Source: Bacteroidales bacterium (GTDB taxonomy: Bacteria > Bacteroidota > Bacteroidia > Bacteroidales > 4484-276). Taken from it: a DNA stretch of 5,006 bases. Made by a program: the position numbers and the translations under genes. Below are positions 1 to 5,006 of the stretch, piece after piece (within the stretch, counting starts at the first letter, position 1; every line of letters begins with the position of its first letter). The notes below the pieces were generated by a model. The model was given only the letters and a program-made list of their open reading frames with translations, was not told the origin of the DNA and did no database searches. Where the stretch lies: NCBI GenBank assembly GCA_018400545.1, contig JAGYLT010000203.1, positions 1 through 5,006 of the forward strand, written 5' to 3'.

Positions 1-6
1 GTACGC

Positions 7-53
7 AAAAACGGATTTCAAATTTTACAATCCACCTGACAGGTTTAAATCCG
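7..53 (-). terminator. Candidate intrinsic terminator after queA
   Basis: On the minus strand, about 40 bases after the queA stop, CGGATTT (53-47) can pair with AAATCCG (18-12), and five T residues follow directly (11-7). Inside the loop a second small hairpin is possible (ACCT/AGGT at 44-41 and 37-34). The outer stem has 7 pairs, 3 of them G-C, and encloses a long loop, so it is weaker than a textbook terminator. Position and T run fit the end of the leftward transcript. No other gene is visible in bases 1-90. Confidence 0.4.
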
Positions 54-89
54 AATAATTAGCTGATTTTCTTAAATGTATTCACAGTA

Positions 90-120
90 GCTATAAAAAC
101 AAACAGCTATCGCCATAGCT
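90..120 (-). other. Hairpin plus T-rich tract inside the 3' end of queA
   Basis: On the minus strand AGCTAT (120-115), GGCG, ATAGCT (110-105) forms a perfect 6-pair hairpin with a 4-base loop, followed by GTTTGTTTTT. It lies in the codons for the conserved C-terminal Ser-Tyr-Gly-Asp-Ser and the following Cys-Leu-Phe-Leu. A further ATAGCT copy (95-90) spans the stop codon and could pair with the first arm instead. It resembles a terminator in shape, but only 2 of 6 pairs are G-C and the bases are constrained by coding, so it may have no role. Confidence 0.25.
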
Positions 121-1299
121 TAAAAACCGGAAATCGTTTTGCAGGGCGTAATCGTAAACGGTTTTCCATTCCTCACCCAGCCAGGCGGAGATAAGAAGCA
201 GCAAGGTGCTGCGGGGCTGGTGGAAATTGGTGATCATACCATTGATCATCCTGAATTGATAGCCGGGAACAATCATCAACTGCGTAGAACCGATGAGCGT
301 TTCCAGGTTATTGCGATCCATGTAACCGAGAATATTTTGGATGGCCTGTTCAGCCGGCAGGCTTTCATTTTCGTTTTGATAGGGATCGAATTGGTGGATA
401 TGAAAAACTGCACCAGGATAGGCCTGGAGTTTTACACCAAACCAGTAAAGACTTTCCAGCGTACGTACCGATGTTGTTCCCACAGCAATGGTTTTGCCCC
501 GGTAATCCAGCAATTTCTGCAGCAGCTCCCGGCTTACCAAAACCTGCTCGGTGTGCATTTCGTGATTGGCCAGCCCCTCCTGCCCCACGGGCTTAAAGGT
601 TCCGGCACCCACATGCAGGGTAAGGTTTGGAGTTTGGATATTTTTCTTTTTCAGGGCATCGAAAACCCTTTCGGTAAAATGCAACCCGGCGGTTGGTGCG
701 GCCACCGAACCATCATATCGGGCATAAACGGTTTGATAGGTCTGGCTGTCGTTTTCCACAGCTTCACGGTGCAGGTAGGGCGGCAAAGGAATTTTCCCGG
801 CGGCCTCCAACACTTCGGCAAAGGTGAGTTGCGGGCTCCAGATAAACTTCACCAAAAAGCCACCGGAAGTGCGCTTCAATTTTTCAGCTTTCAGGAAGGA
901 ATCCTTACCAAGGGGCAACTCCAGCATTTCGGATTTCCAGCGGCGGGCATTCCCCACGAGGCACTGCCAGGTGGCTTTGCCCTTTTGCTGGAAAGCCAAT
1001 TGGATTTCCGGCGTAGGATGCACCGGTTCGAGGCAAAACACCTCAATATGTGCTCCTGTGGGCTTTTTAAAAAATAGCCGGGCGCGGACAACCTTTGTAT
1101 TGTTCACTACAAGGAGGCTGTCTGCGGGCAGATATTCCGCCACATTTTTAAACATATCCTCCCGGATAAAACGATCGCGATGAACCAGCAATTTGGATTC
1201 ATCGCGATTTTCTTTGGGGAACTTAGCTATTCGGTGATCGGGCAGATCGTAATCAAAATCTTTGATGTCGATCCCCGCAATATCTTTTTGAAACGGCAT
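91..1299 (-). CDS. queA: S-adenosylmethionine:tRNA ribosyltransferase-isomerase QueA
   Basis: QueA moves the ribosyl part of S-adenosylmethionine onto 7-aminomethyl-7-deazaguanine at wobble position 34 of tRNAs with GUN anticodons, making epoxyqueuosine, the penultimate step of queuosine synthesis. It acts in the cytosol. The 402-residue protein carries the family signatures in order: DFDYDLPDHRIAKFP (14-28), RDESKLLVHRD (32-42), LLVVNNTKVVRARL (62-75), TGAHIEVFCLEP (81-92), then in the second half GSVAAPTAGLHFT, TLHVGAGTFKPV, HEMHTE, AVGTTSVRTLESL, MITNFHQPRSTLL and a C-terminal LSYGDS. Length is near 400, longer than the roughly 356 of E. coli but, as I recall, usual for Bacteroidetes. The ATG at 1299 is chosen because the next Met is residue 49, beyond conserved motifs. 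It overlaps the preceding stop by one base (TAATG), which suggests translational coupling. No frameshift or missing motif is seen. Confidence 0.97.
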   Translation of the reverse strand: MPFQKDIAGIDIKDFDYDLPDHRIAKFPKENRDESKLLVHRDRFIREDMFKNVAEYLPADSLLVVNNTKVVRARLFFKKPTGAHIEVFCLEPVHPTPEIQLAFQQKGKATWQCLVGNARRWKSEMLELPLGKDSFLKAEKLKRTSGGFLVKFIWSPQLTFAEVLEAAGKIPLPPYLHREAVENDSQTYQTVYARYDGSVAAPTAGLHFTERVFDALKKKNIQTPNLTLHVGAGTFKPVGQEGLANHEMHTEQVLVSRELLQKLLDYRGKTIAVGTTSVRTLESLYWFGVKLQAYPGAVFHIHQFDPYQNENESLPAEQAIQNILGYMDRNNLETLIGSTQLMIVPGYQFRMINGMITNFHQPRSTLLLLISAWLGEEWKTVYDYALQNDFRFLSYGDSCLFL

Positions 1300-1559
1300 T
1301 ATTTGAACAGGTCTGATATGTCGATGTCTTTCTCGTACAAATGTAATACATCATCCATGTCCACAATTCTGATCTTATCGATTTTGTTGGAGCTGGGCAG
1401 ATACCATATCTCCACAAAGAAATCGGAATAATGATACAGTTTGATGGTGTAGTAAATGTATATCCTGTGCATAAGTTCATGGCCCTGCGTTAGCACGCGG
1501 TGTACCCTTTCGGGTTTGGGCAGCGACATAAACTCATCAATAGTCATCAGCCGTTTCAT
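1299..1559 (-). CDS. Small conserved-looking protein of unknown function
   Basis: This 86-residue protein is not one I can assign to a named family. It has no signal peptide and no membrane segment. The N-terminal third looks helical and charged (IDEFMSLPKPERVHRVLTQG). The middle (about 30-66) is rich in aromatic and beta-branched residues, for example HRIYIYYTIKLYHYSDFF and VEIWYLPSSNKIDKI, which suggests adjacent beta strands. The end (DDVLHLYEKDIDISDLF) is acidic. A small soluble alpha/beta fold is likely. It starts 6 bases after the porin stop and its TAA overlaps the queA ATG, so it sits in a tight cluster, and this packing is the main evidence that it is real. Met5 and Met11 are alternative starts; the first Met gives the shortest gap. 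Link to either neighbour's function is unknown. Confidence 0.8.
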   Translation of the reverse strand: MKRLMTIDEFMSLPKPERVHRVLTQGHELMHRIYIYYTIKLYHYSDFFVEIWYLPSSNKIDKIRIVDMDDVLHLYEKDIDISDLFK

Positions 1560-1565
1560 TTCTGG

Positions 1566-2861
1566 TTATTTAGCAGTTGTAAAAAGGGTCGGTTTAAAGG
1601 TGAGCATCACCCAGGTCCAGTAGGGCGTGGCCGTGGTGCCCGGTTCAAATCCTTTTACCTGTTCCAGTGCATCTGTGGTGAAATAGTACGAAAATCCGGC
1701 CTGCAGCGTGAGCTCCTTACTGTGTTTGTAAATGTACATCAGGTCGAGCTCCTGGCCGAGGCCCTGATCTTCGAGCACCTCTCCGCCAAGCAGTGCCTGG
1801 TTGGCCAGGCTAAAGAAATGCAGGTAGCCTCTGATCTTATGCTTTTTGTTAAATCCGTATTCGATGTTTGGATAAATATCCACGAGGCCTGCGTTTTTGG
1901 TGGTACTCTTCATGTAGGTATAGTAGTTCATCCAGCCGTAATAGGCAAAAACGGCACCGTACATCTTGTTAAAGGTTTTTACTTTTTCGCCGTAATCGTC
2001 CGCCGTGGCATCATCACCCGAGATATAATCGAGCCCCACACCCAGCCTGAAGCTGCCGGCTTTGTATCCGGGGTCAATCGTTACCATAAAGGCGCTCACA
2101 TCCTGACCGGTCTGGGCCTTGCCCAACTGATAATAGGCATTGGCTGTAGCATCGAATCCCCCTACATTGATTCCTGCCCACAACCCGAAGGTTCCCATCA
2201 TGTAGATGGTTCCCGGCTGATTGGTTTTCTGGTATCCGGCCCCTGTGGCAATAAAGGATGCCGAAAACTGATCGCTGAATTTTCGTTTCACACGCAGGAA
2301 GTTAAAGGTTTTCATCAGGTTGGTATTGTCGAAAAGTCCGCTGGATTGTGCTGGCCTGCCGCTGTTGACCATGTTGTTATAAGACATACCCACGTTCACA
2401 TCCCAATCATCTTTGTAATAGTTGAATACGGCGGCGTCATAAGTAAGCCCGTACTGGTTCCAGTTCCTCCATGCTATCAGGCGCTGATCATCGTATTTAA
2501 GTTCCTGTCGCCCGATGGTGAGGTCGGCACTGGTACCAAACCTGATCTTAAACCAGGCCTCATAAATATCCACGGTGTTGGTGGAACTAAACACCCCGGT
2601 ACCCGAATAAATATCACCATTACCCCAAACACGCACATCCTGCAACGTAAAACGCATCTGATATTTTTCGGTTTTGTAGTCGAGGTTGATCCGGCTCCGC
2701 TGGGTGATGTAGTAAAAGGTGTTGGCCGTATCCGACAAAGGACTGCCTGCTCCGTTGTTCATTTCGGCGCGCGGCCTGAGCTGCGCTGAAATACTGAACT
2801 GTGCATCAACGTACTGCACACTTAGAATGAAAATGGTTAATAATAAAAATGTTTTCTTCAT
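1566..2861 (-). CDS. Outer-membrane beta-barrel porin, alginate-export-like family
   Basis: A 431-residue outer-membrane channel or barrel. Residues 1-20 form a clear Sec signal peptide (MKKTFLLLTIFILSVQYVDA), with cleavage likely before Gln21. The mature part alternates hydrophobic and polar residues with many Tyr, Trp and Phe, as in transmembrane beta strands. The stretch LTIGRQELKYDDQRLIAWRN, followed by WNQYGLTYDAAVFNYY, matches the conserved core of the alginate-export barrel family (Pfam PF13372), and the early QLRPRAEMN segment also fits. In Pseudomonas the family member AlgE exports alginate, but Bacteroidetes homologues usually have no alginate genes nearby, and none are here, so the substrate is unknown. 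It is first in a leftward cluster with the 86-residue gene and queA, and is divergent from the Crp/Fnr regulator, which may control it. Confidence 0.85.
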   Translation of the reverse strand: MKKTFLLLTIFILSVQYVDAQFSISAQLRPRAEMNNGAGSPLSDTANTFYYITQRSRINLDYKTEKYQMRFTLQDVRVWGNGDIYSGTGVFSSTNTVDIYEAWFKIRFGTSADLTIGRQELKYDDQRLIAWRNWNQYGLTYDAAVFNYYKDDWDVNVGMSYNNMVNSGRPAQSSGLFDNTNLMKTFNFLRVKRKFSDQFSASFIATGAGYQKTNQPGTIYMMGTFGLWAGINVGGFDATANAYYQLGKAQTGQDVSAFMVTIDPGYKAGSFRLGVGLDYISGDDATADDYGEKVKTFNKMYGAVFAYYGWMNYYTYMKSTTKNAGLVDIYPNIEYGFNKKHKIRGYLHFFSLANQALLGGEVLEDQGLGQELDLMYIYKHSKELTLQAGFSYYFTTDALEQVKGFEPGTTATPYWTWVMLTFKPTLFTTAK

Positions 2862-2934
2862 CGCTTTTCAATTTTTTAATTTACATGATGCTCTTACCAA
2901 CAAATGCCGCCATTACCTGTTTAATTTTTAGTTT

Positions 2935-2952
2935 TTGTTATGATATTAACAA
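2935..2952. promoter_or_regulatory. Palindrome at the predicted porin transcription start
   Basis: TTGTTA, six bases (TGATAT), then TAACAA form a perfect 6+6 inverted repeat just downstream of the predicted leftward -7 box, covering roughly +2 to +20 of the porin transcript. The TGTTA-N6-TAACA spacing equals that of CRP sites (TGTGA-N6-TCACA), but the G/C pair normally contacted by the Glu and Arg of the recognition helix is missing. It may be an operator for another regulator, a leader hairpin, or chance in A+T-rich DNA. Confidence 0.3.
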
Positions 2953-2959
2953 TAAGCAG

Positions 2960-2967
2960 CAAAGCTA
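2960..2967 (-). promoter_or_regulatory. Predicted -7 box of the porin promoter
   Basis: The minus strand reads TAGCTTTG, an exact match to the Bacteroidetes -7 consensus TAnnTTTG, and it is the only exact match for the leftward direction between the two divergent genes. Transcription would start near 2954, giving a leader of about 93 bases before the porin ATG. No TTG lies at the expected 17-23 bases upstream, so the -33 element is poor, which could mean the promoter needs an activator. Confidence 0.5.
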
Positions 2968-3044
2968 AACGCTTATGCCGATCGCTTCGTATGACTTCTG
3001 CATAGATTACTCCAACTTCTAACTGATTTAGTTCATACAAAATA

Positions 3045-3058
3045 TTGATCCTGATCAG
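3045..3058. promoter_or_regulatory. FNR-type operator upstream of the Crp/Fnr gene
   Basis: TTGAT-CCTG-ATCAG matches the FNR/DNR consensus TTGAT-N4-ATCAA at 9 of 10 defined positions. It ends one base before the predicted -33 TTG. Its centre (3051.5) is about 40 bases upstream of the predicted start near 3092, the class II activator position. The simplest reading is autoregulation by the gene product just downstream. The right half also belongs to the 8-base palindrome CTGATCAG (3051-3058). Confidence 0.55.
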
Positions 3059-3086
3059 TTGATTTTATGATATTTTATTAATTTTG
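3059..3086 (+). promoter_or_regulatory. Predicted promoter of the Crp/Fnr-pssA unit
   Basis: TTG at 3059-3061 and TAATTTTG at 3079-3086 match the Bacteroidetes -33 (TTG) and -7 (TAnnTTTG) elements with a 17-base spacer, at the short end of the accepted range. Transcription would begin near 3092, leaving a leader of about 22 A-rich bases before the ATG at 3114. The -7 box contains the TTG at 3084 that would otherwise extend the ORF, which argues against that TTG as start codon. Confidence 0.6.
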
Positions 3087-3113
3087 ACGGTTCAAAAAAT
3101 TAACAATCAAAAC

Positions 3114-3830
3114 ATGGAATACAATGACGAGACCTTAATCCGGCAAACACCGGCCGATATCCACTGCATGAAAGCGCCCAAGGATACACCCCTGTTCAGA
3201 AGGTTGAACGATGACGAACTGGAAACACTCAATAAAAACCGCATCCAACTATCGTTTAAAAAAGGCGAGATCATCAATAAACAAGGGGCTTTTGCCTCCA
3301 ATATATTTTTCATCATCCAGGGAATCGCCAAAACCTACATCGAAAAAGGCAAGAAAAACCTGATCATCTCCATCGTGCCGGCAGGAAACCTCATCGGGTT
3401 GCCCTCCCTTTCGGTGGACAATGTTTTTCATTATTCCACCAAAGCTCTGATCGACACGGAAATCAATTCGTACGACATCAATGTGATCAAAAACCTGATG
3501 CACCAGAATCCGTTGTTTGCATCAGAGATCACCGATATCATCAATACCAATATGGTGATGCTCTACGGCCGGTTTTTCAGCCTTACCCAAAAACAACTCC
3601 ACGGCCGCCTCGCCGACATCCTGCTGTGCCTGTCGCATAAGATTTACAAATCACTGGATTTTGAGCTGTGCATGTCGCGGAAAGATCTGGCCGAACTTAC
3701 CGGGATGTCAACCGAGAGTGCCATCAGGATACTCAAAGATTTTAAAGATGATAAGATCATCGACATCACCGGCAAGCAGATAAAGATTCTGGAACTCGAG
3801 AAAATGAAACGCATCAGCGCCACGGGCTGA
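3114..3830 (+). CDS. Crp/Fnr-family transcriptional regulator
   Basis: A 238-residue DNA-binding regulator. Residues about 27-120 form the cyclic-nucleotide-binding-like beta roll (LSFKKGEIINKQG, FFIIQGIAKTYIEKG), about 120-160 the long dimer helix, and 160-235 the winged helix-turn-helix. Recognition-helix residues TESAIRILKDF (200-210) keep the Glu201 and Arg205 that contact the GA core of CRP and FNR sites. Ile204 replaces the FNR serine. The cAMP-contact signature (GE...RS/T) is not present. Only Cys18 lies near the N terminus (others are 172 and 186), so an FNR-type 4Fe-4S cluster is unlikely. The signal is unknown; heme, nitric oxide or redox sensing, as in HcpR/DNR-type relatives, is possible. 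The ATG at 3114 is preferred to TTG 3084, which lies in the promoter. It is probably autoregulated via the operator at 3045 and cotranscribed with pssA. Confidence 0.9.
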   Translation: MEYNDETLIRQTPADIHCMKAPKDTPLFRRLNDDELETLNKNRIQLSFKKGEIINKQGAFASNIFFIIQGIAKTYIEKGKKNLIISIVPAGNLIGLPSLSVDNVFHYSTKALIDTEINSYDINVIKNLMHQNPLFASEITDIINTNMVMLYGRFFSLTQKQLHGRLADILLCLSHKIYKSLDFELCMSRKDLAELTGMSTESAIRILKDFKDDKIIDITGKQIKILELEKMKRISATG

Positions 3831-3846
3831 TCCAAATCCGGTTGTT

Positions 3847-4572
3847 TTGATTACCCGCCATATCCCAAATTTCGTTACCATCCTCAACCTGCTGAGCGGC
3901 AGCATTGCCATCGTTTTTGCTTTCGAAGGAAATCTGCTACTTTCAGCGTGGTTCATTGCCTTTGCAGCCATTTTCGATTTCCTCGACGGGATGCTGGCCC
4001 GCTTGCTCAACGCAAGATCCGAAGTGGGTTTGCAGATGGATTCGCTGGCCGATGTGATTTCCTTTGGCCTGGCCCCGGCCATGATGGTTTACCAGATGAT
4101 GCAGATGAGTTTCAATGTGCCGTTTGTTTATTTCAGCGGTAAAAATATGGTTGCCTTTTCGGCATTCCTGATTGCGGCATTCTCGGCGCTGAGGCTGGCC
4201 AAATTCAATGTGGACGACAGCCAGCAGGATTCTTTTCTGGGTTTGCCCACACCTGCAGATGCGCTGTTTTTTGCATCACTGCCTGTGGTTTTGTTTCAGG
4301 CCGAAAAAGATGGTGCAGAAATCATCGTCGGTTTGCTGAAGAATTTCTGGGCTTTGCTTGCCGCAACAGTGATATTTTCAGTTTTAATGGTATCGAATAT
4401 CCGATTGTTCTCGCTGAAGCTGAAAAGCCTATCTTTTCAGGGCAACCAGATACGATACATTTTTGCAGGGTTGGTTGTGCCCATGATTTTGGTTTTGAAA
4501 TTATATGCGCTCCCACTGGTTGTTGTTTTGTACATTCTGCTATCGCTGGTGAACAACATGAGAAAGGCATAA
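3847..4572 (+). CDS. pssA: CDP-diacylglycerol--serine O-phosphatidyltransferase
   Basis: PssA joins L-serine to CDP-diacylglycerol at the inner membrane, giving phosphatidylserine, the precursor of phosphatidylethanolamine. The 241-residue protein carries the complete CDP-alcohol phosphatidyltransferase motif: D47-G48-x2-A51-R52-x8-G61-x3-D65-x3-D69, whose aspartates bind metal ions and catalyse transfer. The HIPNFVTILNLLSG opening (5-18) and the later ALRLAKFNVD and GLPTPADALFF stretches are typical of bacterial type II PssA, separating it from PgsA. Several hydrophobic segments (about 9-26, 30-46, 102-116, 138-150, 164-187, 205-236) agree with a six-helix membrane protein. The start is TTG at 3847: no ATG or GTG lies in frame between the regulator's stop and the motif-proven N terminus. 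It follows the regulator by 16 bases. Phosphatidylserine decarboxylase, a frequent neighbour in Bacteroidetes, is not in the window. Confidence 0.93.
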   Translation: MITRHIPNFVTILNLLSGSIAIVFAFEGNLLLSAWFIAFAAIFDFLDGMLARLLNARSEVGLQMDSLADVISFGLAPAMMVYQMMQMSFNVPFVYFSGKNMVAFSAFLIAAFSALRLAKFNVDDSQQDSFLGLPTPADALFFASLPVVLFQAEKDGAEIIVGLLKNFWALLAATVIFSVLMVSNIRLFSLKLKSLSFQGNQIRYIFAGLVVPMILVLKLYALPLVVVLYILLSLVNNMRKA

Positions 4573-4813
4573 CCCGGATTTAATGGATTTAGCTTACTTT
4601 ATTCGTAAAATACGCCGGATTAACTTTTTACGCTTGAATCCTGAAATTTCGGGATCGGAAGCTTCAAGGTAAGATGCAGCACTGATTTCCAATCGTACTT
4701 TTGGAAATTGGAGCGTCAGAAAAAAAATGATTAAAAAATATAATGTGTTGGTTTTTAACGCATTGCAGTTTGCACATGAGGTAGGATTGGGCATCAACAT
4801 TATTCAGTTGATG
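4573..4813. other. Convergent intergenic region, no firm gene
   Basis: This stretch lies between the ends of pssA and the leftward PspC gene. It holds an inverted repeat ATTTCCAA (4685-4692) / TTGGAAAT (4701-4708), with an 8-base loop and no T run on either strand, and a near-palindrome CCTGAAATTTCGGG (4640-4653). I see no clear terminator for either convergent gene, no tRNA and no promoter consensus. A leftward ORF from 4800 to 4594 is described separately. Confidence 0.5.
4594..4800 (-). CDS. Doubtful 68-residue ORF downstream of pspC
   Basis: This leftward reading frame begins 13 bases after the PspC stop and would encode 68 residues. It has one short hydrophobic stretch (LYFLIIFFLTLQF, about 21-33) and a strongly basic end (FKRKKLIRRILRIK). 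I recognise no family. It has two Cys in the first 12 residues (CANC) but no clear signal peptide. Position and direction would allow cotranscription with pspC, but A+T-rich DNA readily gives open frames of this length, and codon use is unremarkable. Treat it as possible only. Confidence 0.2.
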   Translation of the reverse strand: MLMPNPTSCANCNALKTNTLYFLIIFFLTLQFPKVRLEISAASYLEASDPEISGFKRKKLIRRILRIK

Positions 4814-4963
4814 CTACCCGGAAAAAATTTTCACCAGCCAAAGGACGAGATAAAGGCCCAGTCCTGCCCCAAAAATCAGAACGGATACAACGAATCCAAT
4901 CCGGATCATCGTTACATCCCAGCCCAGTTTGTAGCTCAGCCAATCGCAAACTCCAAGAATCAT
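4814..4963 (-). CDS. Minimal PspC-domain membrane protein
   Basis: A 49-residue protein that consists of almost nothing but a PspC domain. Residues 3-16 (LGVCDWLSYKLGWD) correspond to the GVCGGLAEYFGID core of the family, followed by VTMIRIGFVV and a single membrane helix (about 22-45) with the typical Gly-rich turn and LYLVLWLV ending. Family members of about 60 residues usually have a basic N-terminal stretch (often with RS..DR.IA) before GVC; here it is missing, and an in-frame TAA two codons before the ATG excludes a longer form. PspC in enterobacteria is an inner-membrane partner of the phage-shock response, but stand-alone Bacteroidetes versions have no well-defined role. No pspA or pspB is seen in the window. 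The leftward promoter or upstream partner lies beyond 5006. Confidence 0.75.
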   Translation of the reverse strand: MILGVCDWLSYKLGWDVTMIRIGFVVSVLIFGAGLGLYLVLWLVKIFSG

Positions 4964-5006
4964 AGCTTAATTTTTTAATGAGTAACTACCCAACTTGGAC
5001 AAGCCA

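Noticed and set aside
139..1077. Rightward open frame of 312 residues opposite queA
   Set aside because: It is the shadow of a gene that carries every QueA signature in order.
1500..2789. Long rightward open frame of 429 residues opposite the porin
   Set aside because: It is antisense to a gene with a signal peptide and clear barrel motifs; its translation is His/Gly/Val-rich without any family resemblance.
3023..3036. CTGAT-TTAG-TTCAT as a second FNR-type site
   Set aside because: Only 7 of 10 consensus positions match, which is likely by chance in A+T-rich DNA.
3084..3113. TTG start extending the Crp/Fnr protein by 10 residues
   Set aside because: The TTG lies within the predicted -7 box TAATTTTG, so it would not be in the transcript; ATG at 3114 has an A-rich leader typical of the group.
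4583..4672. Rightward 29-residue frame after pssA
   Set aside because: Too short and basic, with no recognisable motif or start signal; expected by chance.
4685..4708. ATTTCCAA/TTGGAAAT inverted repeat as terminator for pssA or pspC
   Set aside because: Only 8 pairs, 3 of them G-C at most, and no T run follows on either strand.
4727..4978. Rightward 83-residue frame over the PspC region
   Set aside because: The opposite strand encodes a recognisable PspC domain; this translation shows no domain and is mostly polar residues opposite the helix codons.
4967..5006. Tail of an upstream leftward gene ending just before pspC
   Set aside because: All three minus frames reach a stop within this stretch (4988-4986, 4979-4977 and 4969-4967), so the few residues visible cannot show which, if any, is coding.

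Overview
The window looks like an ordinary chromosomal stretch from a member of the Bacteroidetes (Bacteroidota), probably an anaerobic or facultatively anaerobic lineage. The evidence is matches to the Bacteroidetes promoter consensus (TAnnTTTG, with a TTG about 17 bases upstream at one of them), A-rich rather than Shine-Dalgarno leaders before the starts, a Bacteroidetes-type alginate-export-like outer-membrane barrel, and family-typical QueA and PssA proteins. These are judgements from the sequence; no database search was possible.

Layout: positions 1-2861 hold a leftward three-gene cluster, transcribed as porin (2861-1566), then an 86-residue unknown protein (1559-1299), then queA (1299-91). 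The genes are 6 bases apart and then overlap by one base (TAATG), so they are probably one transcript. A hairpin followed by a short T run just beyond queA (53-7) may end it. Positions 2862-3113 are a divergent control region with a predicted leftward promoter, a palindrome near its start site, and a rightward promoter preceded by a near-perfect FNR-type operator.

Positions 3114-4572 hold a rightward pair: a Crp/Fnr-family regulator and, 16 bases later, pssA (phosphatidylserine synthase) with a TTG start. From 4573 to 5006 transcription is again leftward. It contains a very short, convincing PspC-domain protein of 49 residues (4963-4814) and, between it and pssA, about 240 bases with at most a doubtful small ORF.

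Working together: the regulator probably controls its own gene through the FNR-like site and may also act on the divergent porin. Its sequence lacks the cysteine set for an FNR iron-sulfur cluster and the cAMP-contact signature, so its signal cannot be read from sequence. queA (tRNA queuosine synthesis) and pssA (phosphatidylethanolamine pathway) are housekeeping genes that appear to share transcripts with the porin and the regulator. I see no mobile element, CRISPR array, RNA gene or defence system, and no clear sign of a new multi-gene system. The most useful items are the FNR-like operator with its cluster-less regulator, the minimal PspC gene and the porin/unknown/queA cluster.
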